Shown here in pieces: positions 58,701 to 64,000 of a DNA stretch of 64,000 nt (its first letter is position 1; every line of letters starts with the position of its first letter). A program made the translations under genes and the position numbers. Origin of the DNA: Chrysoperla carnea (taxonomy: Eukaryota; Arthropoda; Insecta; Neuroptera; Chrysopidae); contig NC_058337.1 of the NCBI RefSeq assembly GCF_905475395.1, forward strand, positions 139,817,172-139,881,171. Reading direction: 5' to 3'. The notes below the pieces were generated by a model. It worked only from the letters and a program-made list of their open reading frames with translations. It had not been told where the DNA came from and ran no database searches.

Positions 58701-59117
58701 CCAACTAGCTTTCTATATGAGGACGCTACACCAGAGGACAAACTCTTATTCTTAAACGAAATGACTAACATTTTTCCAAACATCCGCACAGCTCAACTCT
58801 CTGACGAGAAGTGCAAAGACATCACGCTCCGACTGAATAACGGAGATGATGATGTACAAAACGTTTCTCTTCATCGCGGACTTCTGTGTCGCAAAACTGG
58901 GAAATTAAAAAAAAGACGTATTTACGTCCCAGAATGTATCCGTGGAAACATCTTACATTATTTCCACGATAGTCTTTTGTCCTCCCACCAGGGTGTAGTA
59001 AAAACATATAGCAACATCTCCAAACGTTTCTCTTGGGAGAATATGTACAAAGACGTTGTTTCATACGTCAAGTCCTGCGACACTTGTCAAATTAATATAA
59101 AATCTAAACAGGTCTAA
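55774..59117 (+). pseudogene. Ty3/gypsy-type gag-pol, frameshifted and truncated in integrase
   Basis: Gag starts MSTNQSNG at ATG 55774. The frame changes near 56000-56035, and the second frame carries on to the pol stop. Gag has a Pro/Asn-rich N-terminus and a helical capsid-like region (to ~56780) but no CCHC knuckle. An in-frame TAG (56787-56789) separates gag from pol. Pol has protease CMIDTGSSYN (~56935), reverse transcriptase with YRIVHDYREVN, SSLDLVSSYHQI and PYADDLLIYS (57873-), RNase H (VRCDASDH, QTDNNALSY, NNIADALSR) and the integrase H2C2 zinc domain (HYFHDSLLSSH ... CDTC). It then stops at the minisatellite at 59106. The integrase core and 3' LTR are missing. The order RT-RNaseH-IN fits Ty3/gypsy. 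Confidence 0.92.
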
Positions 59118-59349
59118 TAAGAAACAGCTCGGTTTAATACTGGTCTGTATCTAAACAGGTCTGTATCTAAACAGATCTGTTTAATACTGGTTTTGACCTG
59201 TTTAATACTGGTCTGTATCTGTTTAATACTGGTTTTAACCTGTTTAATACTGGTCTGTATCTGTTTAATACTGGTTTGACCTGTTTAATACTGGTCTGTA
59301 TCTGTTTAATACTGGTTTTGACCTGTTTAATACTGGTCTGTTTAGAAAC
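59106..59349. repeat. ACAGGTCTG / TTTAATACTGG minisatellite, locus 2
   Basis: The same irregular array as 25358-25587, with units GTTTAATACTGGTTTTGACC and TGGTCTGTATCT. It begins inside the gypsy integrase zinc region and ends 12 bp before the stop side of the minus-strand Polinton-like gene. Confidence 0.85.
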
Positions 59350-59360
59350 CTTTCTGGTTT

Positions 59361-60020
59361 TCAGTATATTATATTTTCTTCCCTTAACTCTTGTATCAAA
59401 CTATTGATTTCATTTTGATGGCTGAAATTTCCCGCGTCACGTGATGCGCATAACAGCCGTAATCTGTCGCAAAGTTCGTCGATTGTATTCCAGTACACAT
59501 AATCTTAGTGATTATTAGTTACTCGTGATAATGTTAGACCGCTACCAGAAGCAGGAGCCAATGGGTATAGATGTTTCTTAATGATTTTTTTATACTTTAA
59601 ACCTCTAGTTCCTTGAATTTGACCCTGAGAGTCATAATTCCGTCTATTAGCGTTTGTTGATGTTACAATTTCTAAATAGTTACGCATGTCTTGCTCTGAA
59701 AAATTTTTTGGTATCTGTTTTACTAAAAGCTCATATAAACCTGATGTCCCGTCATACCATTTTTCGTTGACTTGTATATCGTTATGCTTAATGTGAACAA
59801 CTGAATTACCTACATATAATCTATCAGCAGCATTATCATAACGTAATCCGTAAATATTATCGATAAGCTTATCATCTTTATTCGATAATATAAAATAAAT
59901 GTATTTACCGGCCACATCTCCATAAGTCTTTGTAAAATGCTGAAGTGCATGATGATTATTCTCTGGTGATTTTATAATCTCCCTAAATACAACATCAGGA
60001 GTTGTATTTAGTTTAAACAT
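59361..60020 (-). pseudogene. Polinton/adintovirus-type structural-region protein (DUF8207-like), broken
   Basis: Reads leftward from ATG at 60018-60020. Residues ~30-50 have YGDVAGKYIYFIL, then the signature YGLRYD...RLYVGNSVVHI, DIQVN, TSGLYELLVKQIP and YLEIVTSTNANRRNY, then GTRGLKYKKII and a Gly/Ser stretch. An in-frame TAA (59505-59507) interrupts it, after which the same frame resumes with VYWNTIDELCDRLRLL and AGNFSHQNEI to a TGA at 59361-59363. That tail (DEL-RLRLL-AS--AGN---NEI) is, in my memory, the normal C-terminus of this family, so the TAA is a premature stop. The N-terminus is fused directly to arm-type sequence and probably lost. The exact role is unknown; such proteins occur with capsid genes in Polintons. 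Confidence 0.75.
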
Positions 60021-60826
60021 GTATTTTTATCATGTAAATTTCAATGTCATATTACATTGCTGATTCATAAAAAAATATTAACATCCGGTCACGTGTCTTG
60101 AATTTTATCATGTTTATTTAAAGTGTCAAATTACAATATTTTTCAAGGTTAGATGTTATCTGTTTCAACATATTCTTGATAATTGCTGAGCATACAGATT
60201 CCCATAATAATATTCTTTTCTTGGAATTCAGACTTGCAAATTATTATCTAACACGTTCAAGTGTCATATTACATTGTTGATTCATAAAAAAATATTAACA
60301 TCCGGTCACGTGTCTTGACACGTGTAAAATTATTTTAAGTCGATTCAAAGTTTGAACTTGTAACAGGATGATGATATCATATTTTTCAAGGTTAGATGTT
60401 ATCTATTTCAACATAAAAAAAAAAAATAAACATCCGGTCACGTGTCTTGACACGTGTAAAGTCGATTAAAACAAGTTTGAACTTGTAACAGGATGATGAT
60501 ATCTTATTTTTCAAGGTCAAATCTATTTCAACATATTCTTGAGAATTGCTGACTAATGTCAACGTCCCGCCCCCCGTTAACCCCCCGTCAAGCACCACTA
60601 TTGGTCAAAGCCAATGTCGTCATCCCCCCGTTTATGCTTAGGCAGCCATTCCTTCCCTCACCACACCTCCCAACGCCATCTTGATTTACTATTGGTCAAT
60701 GACGTCATCTATCCCCTCCAACTTCGCATTCAACCGAGGTTTCCAACATTCACCTAGGTTTGCCCTTTTTTGAAAAGTGTACCATCCAACTGTGCTGAAA
60801 GTGGGCTGACTATACGACTCTGCAGG
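60021..60826 (-). mobile_element. Polinton-like copy 2, right terminal repeat
   Basis: Arm-type sequence in the same order as 29059 to ~27850 but shorter: ACATCCGGTCACGTG repeats, ACACGTGTAAA, then CCGCCCCCCGTT, ATTGGTCAAAGCCAATG, ATTGGTCAATGACGTCATC, GGTTTGCCCTTTTTTGAAAA and CTGAAAGTGGGCTGACT. It ends against a family A fragment at ~60827, so copy 2 inserted into, or was joined to, family A. Confidence 0.8.
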
Positions 60827-60990
60827 ACCCATTTTGTAAACCACTAGAGATAGAACAAAAGTTTAAATAAGCGACTTCCATTCCTTATAAAAAAATAAGC
60901 AACTTTTGTCTGAAACATTTTTTTGTAAACATCACTGTTTACCCATGAGGGCGCAAATTAGGTGCAAATTTTATAGTATGTATTGTATAT
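60827..60990 (+). mobile_element. Family A element, middle part (+)
   Basis: AGGACCCATTTTGTAAACCA, TTTTGTAAACATCACTGTTT and ACCCATGAGGGCGCAAATTA; both ends missing. Confidence 0.7.
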
Positions 60991-62375
60991 ATGTTTTTTT
61001 TTTATTATTTTGTATTCCCGCCAGGCCTAAAATAAAAATTCAAATTATTAGTTCCAAAAAAAAAAAAAACACAACCAAAAAAATAAAAAAACCAACAAAC
61101 AAAATTACCAAATAATACCTGTTCAAAAGTTTTCTTCAAAACAAAATCAATTAAAATCGCTCTCTTTTACTGGCGATCTTGGAGTGTCTACACGGATACT
61201 TTCCCCAACATGGATTTTTAACAAACCATCATTAATACAACACATGCTAAAGGTTTTGGGATATATACTTTGGAATGGCTATCAATGTTGTGGATAAATC
61301 GCATGGTGTCGGATATCGGAGTTTTATAGTACTTAAGTATCTTTTAAATTTTTATTATTTCATAAGTTTATAATAATTCAGCACTGTTTAGGGTGCACTC
61401 TTTAAATAGAACCCAACTTGGACATTTATTTTGTGCGCTGATCAAACGATGTCGCGAATCGACTTCAATTTTGGTTTGGTCAGTCGCATATCTAAAATTA
61501 AGTAATACAATAATTGGTTTTCAAGTGTTAATTGTTAAAAAAATTTTTTAATTGAACATAATTTTAACTTACCAAAAACGGTTTCTCATATAAGAATTTT
61601 TTAAACATCACTTGAGCCTGAGTTAATAAATTTATTTTTTATTATAGCCACTGTGCTATTTATTTGTTTTTGACAAAAACTTGACACACTATGAATAATT
61701 ATTTCTTTCAATTAAAATTAAACTTATTATATTTCTCTTTATGTCAAAACTATTGACACATGTTTGGACGATCCTAACCTCATATTTTTATTGTAGATAA
61801 ATTTAAAGGTCTGTTTTACTTTCGATATTTTCATTAATAAGTAAAAATAGTTTTGTTTTAAATCATATCAATTTATATTTCAATATCTAAAGTGGAACAA
61901 TCCATTTCTATATAATATCCCCATATTGTAAACGTATTGTTCCTCAAAAGAATAATCATGTTTTAAAAATAGTTAATAAATACTTGTGTTGTTGCATTAC
62001 ATAAAATATTTTATTATCAACACATATTCCCCAGCTATCTTTTCAGATTTAACTGACTCTGGAGGAATTTAACAATAGAGCATAAACGGATGGATATCTG
62101 GCGGGCCCAGGGATAATCCATCAGATCACTATTCCACATATTAGACCCGCTCTCTGCATAAGTACAACCAAGCCCCTTTCACCATAGGCACAGTTTTTTC
62201 ATTTACATTAAAGATTTTTTCATTTACATTTGGAGCAGAGCATCCAAATAAGAGTTGGAAGACGTTTGCAATATATTTTTCTCTACAATAAAACAATAAA
62301 ATTTTTTTTTTCCAGTTTATAATCTTTAATTCTGTGTTTTAGTACATTTGTCATTAAAACATTTTACAATTTCGT
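60991..62375. other. Gene-free interval; probable 5' LTR/leader of the next gypsy element at its right
   Basis: No gene. LTR and leader of the following element are expected here, but limits cannot be set without the 3' LTR. Confidence 0.4.
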
Positions 62376-63521
62376 TTGTTCAACACAATGCCAAGGACAC
62401 GTTCGATGGAACGTAACAGAGATCGTACTGGTGATACGCCACAACCAATACCATCACCAGCCTCACCAGAAGCAATGTTTAATACGCCAGCTGCAGCTTC
62501 GGCAGTAAATAATGCAGCCATTTCCACACACCTTGCGGCCACTACCAATACATTGGACCACGCTGCACGCAATTTAGTGGACATGCAGCAAGCAATGCAA
62601 CTTCAACAACGGCAAATATTACAGCTAAGTGACATGTTAACAAACTTAATACAACATTCCTCAAATGTTCAGAGCACAGACAATCCCACCACCTCCAATA
62701 ACGTATTCGCCAAACCACATGTCGACTCCTTTTTAAAACAAGTCGATATTTTGAATATTTCCTCCCCTGACACAATCCTAAAATTTATAACCCAAGTACA
62801 GAATTTAGTAAATATAAATATTATACCGTACCATACATTACTAAAAATTTTAATCAATAAGTGTGCCGACAACGCACTGCAGTTCTGGACCGATTGCATT
62901 TCCAATTCGTTGGAATGGAACCAGATCAAAGCCAAATTATTTGATGTATATATTTCGCCAACAGCTAAACAGATTCTAATCGATAAATTTGTTCGACGTA
63001 CCCAAACTGAACACGAACCATTTTCAGAATTCACAGGTTCAATAATTCGGTACGCGAAAATATTAAGTTCAGAACTATCTGAAAAACAAATTATCGAAAT
63101 TATTTTTGCACATGCAAATATAGATACATTGAAAATCATGGGCTTAACCCCAATTCCTGGTTCATTCAACGAACTAAACCAATTAATTTGTCAAACTGAA
63201 CAGATTCAGGCCAGACTGCAACCACCAAATTCTCAGCTTGGTATAAATTCCCCCAACGGTCAAAATTCCACTTCTAACCCCAAAACAAACGCGTTATCTT
63301 GTGCATATTGCAGGAAATTAGGTCACAGTATTACGCACTGTAGAAAGCGTAAATTTAACGAACGCACAAGAGACCAAAAATCCCAAGAATCGACCCCAAA
63401 AACTTATAGAGCACCCAAACACTTTTATCAACAATATTTTTGCGTCATTTTTACCAACCCAAAACGTTTTTATTTATGGCATTCCAGTCTTAACGCTTTT
63501 AGACTCAGGAGCATCCGTTAA
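62376..63521 (+). CDS. Gag of a second Ty3/gypsy-type element
   Basis: ATG near 62376-62390 to TAA at 63519. About 380 residues. The N-terminus is Pro/Ala/Thr-rich. A capsid-like helical region follows (residues ~110-300, including LQFWTDCISNSLEWNQIKAK and EPFSEFTGSIIRYAKIL). One CCHC zinc knuckle CAYCRKLGHSITHC is encoded near 63300. Unlike the 55.8-kb gag it keeps its knuckle and has no internal stop. The last ~50 residues overlap the pol frame, as is usual for gypsy elements that use a programmed frameshift. Confidence 0.85.
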   Translation: MFNTMPRTRSMERNRDRTGDTPQPIPSPASPEAMFNTPAAASAVNNAAISTHLAATTNTLDHAARNLVDMQQAMQLQQRQILQLSDMLTNLIQHSSNVQSTDNPTTSNNVFAKPHVDSFLKQVDILNISSPDTILKFITQVQNLVNINIIPYHTLLKILINKCADNALQFWTDCISNSLEWNQIKAKLFDVYISPTAKQILIDKFVRRTQTEHEPFSEFTGSIIRYAKILSSELSEKQIIEIIFAHANIDTLKIMGLTPIPGSFNELNQLICQTEQIQARLQPPNSQLGINSPNGQNSTSNPKTNALSCAYCRKLGHSITHCRKRKFNERTRDQKSQESTPKTYRAPKHFYQQYFCVIFTNPKRFYLWHSSLNAFRLRSIR

Positions 63522-64000
63522 CGCTATTCGTTCTAAAATTTTAAACAAATTAAAAAAACTTAACACTTCAATCGAAATAAAAAAATCGTATATGTCAATT
63601 TCCTTACCTGGAAATAATACTTTAAAAATTTCATCAACTGTCGACTTACATTTCAAACTTAACAAATTTAGTTGGACTCAAACCTTCTGCATAGTCGACA
63701 ATTTACCATTTGATTGCCTTATTGGATCAAAAACTTTAAAACACTGTAACATTGTCCTTGATTTTGCAAATTCTGACATTAAATTTAAACATGATGAAAA
63801 TATCACTATACCTTTTTTAAATTCTACCAGTGCTGGCAACATAATATCAACAATTACTGAAGAAAGGATATTTATGGACAAAAGCCAAAACGTAAAATTA
63901 AACGCGTTATTAAGGCAGTATGACGATATTTTCTCTGAAATTCCTGGTCGTGCAAAAAATTTCGAATATCAAATCAAATTAAAGGATAATGTCCCAGTGG
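63427..64000 (+). CDS. Pol (protease and start of reverse transcriptase), cut by the window end
   Basis: A frame one base downstream of gag (+1) is open through this region to the window end. It encodes the protease TLLDSGASVNAIRSKI near 63485, LPFDCLIGSKTL near 63710, and the pre-RT linker QYDDIFSEIPGRAKNFEYQI near 63920. It has no own ATG at the front, so expression by a frameshift from gag is inferred (+1, or -2). No stop or break is seen in this part. The start given is approximate. Confidence 0.8.
   Translation, partial: MNNIFASFLPTQNVFIYGIPVLTLLDSGASVNAIRSKILNKLKKLNTSIEIKKSYMSISLPGNNTLKISSTVDLHFKLNKFSWTQTFCIVDNLPFDCLIGSKTLKHCNIVLDFANSDIKFKHDENITIPFLNSTSAGNIISTITEERIFMDKSQNVKLNALLRQYDDIFSEIPGRAKNFEYQIKLKDNVPV

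Overview
The window is AT-rich animal DNA, most likely from an insect. The reasons are short introns with GT/AG borders, TATA boxes paired with the arthropod initiator TCAGT, a tRNA-derived SINE, Helitron-type ends, and Ty1/copia and Ty3/gypsy relatives. The species cannot be fixed from the sequence. Only two cellular-type multi-exon genes are visible: a lipase (11.4-13.9 kb, + strand, 5' exons missing) and an uncharacterised gene (47.9-49.8 kb, - strand, carrying a frameshift). Almost everything else is transposable-element sequence, much of it nested.

Layout. 0-5.6 kb: a decayed copia-like retrotransposon with its 3' LTR. 5.7-10.5 kb: inverted-repeat elements, including a 2.6-kb element with CCCAGATAGCA termini that carries a broken two-exon gene and sits inside an older short repeat. 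11.4-13.9 kb: lipase exons, with a SINE and another repeat in the introns. 14-21 kb: mostly copies of one recurrent short element (family A here). 21.1-29.1 kb: a large palindromic element with two ~3-kb, nearly identical inverted arms and a ~2-kb centre. 29-47 kb: gene-poor, many short inverted-repeat elements, one Helitron-like unit. 47.2-49.8 kb: a 50-bp tandem array, then the minus-strand gene. 50-54 kb: MITEs. 53.8-60.8 kb: a second, broken copy of the palindromic element's end sequences, split by a gypsy-like retrotransposon. 62.4-64 kb: the 5' part of another gypsy-like element, cut by the window end.

The most interesting part is the element at 21.1-29.1 kb and its relative at 53.8-60.8 kb. 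Each arm has ~1.5 kb of non-coding terminal sequence with repeated CRE-like (TGACGTCA) and CCAAT modules, then a TATA/TCAGT promoter, a 120-aa protein gene, a two-exon 205-aa gene, and the first ~43 bp of a third gene. The third gene is cut at the same base in both arms. The relative at 59.4-60.0 kb encodes a protein I recognise as of the type found in Polinton/Maverick (adintovirus-like) elements. I therefore read the family provisionally as a rearranged, non-autonomous Polinton-like element made of two copies of one end. No DNA polymerase, integrase or major capsid gene is visible in the window. A peculiar ACAGGTCTG/TTTAATACTGG minisatellite marks internal junctions in both copies.

Gene functions are inferred by reading motifs. 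No database search was possible.
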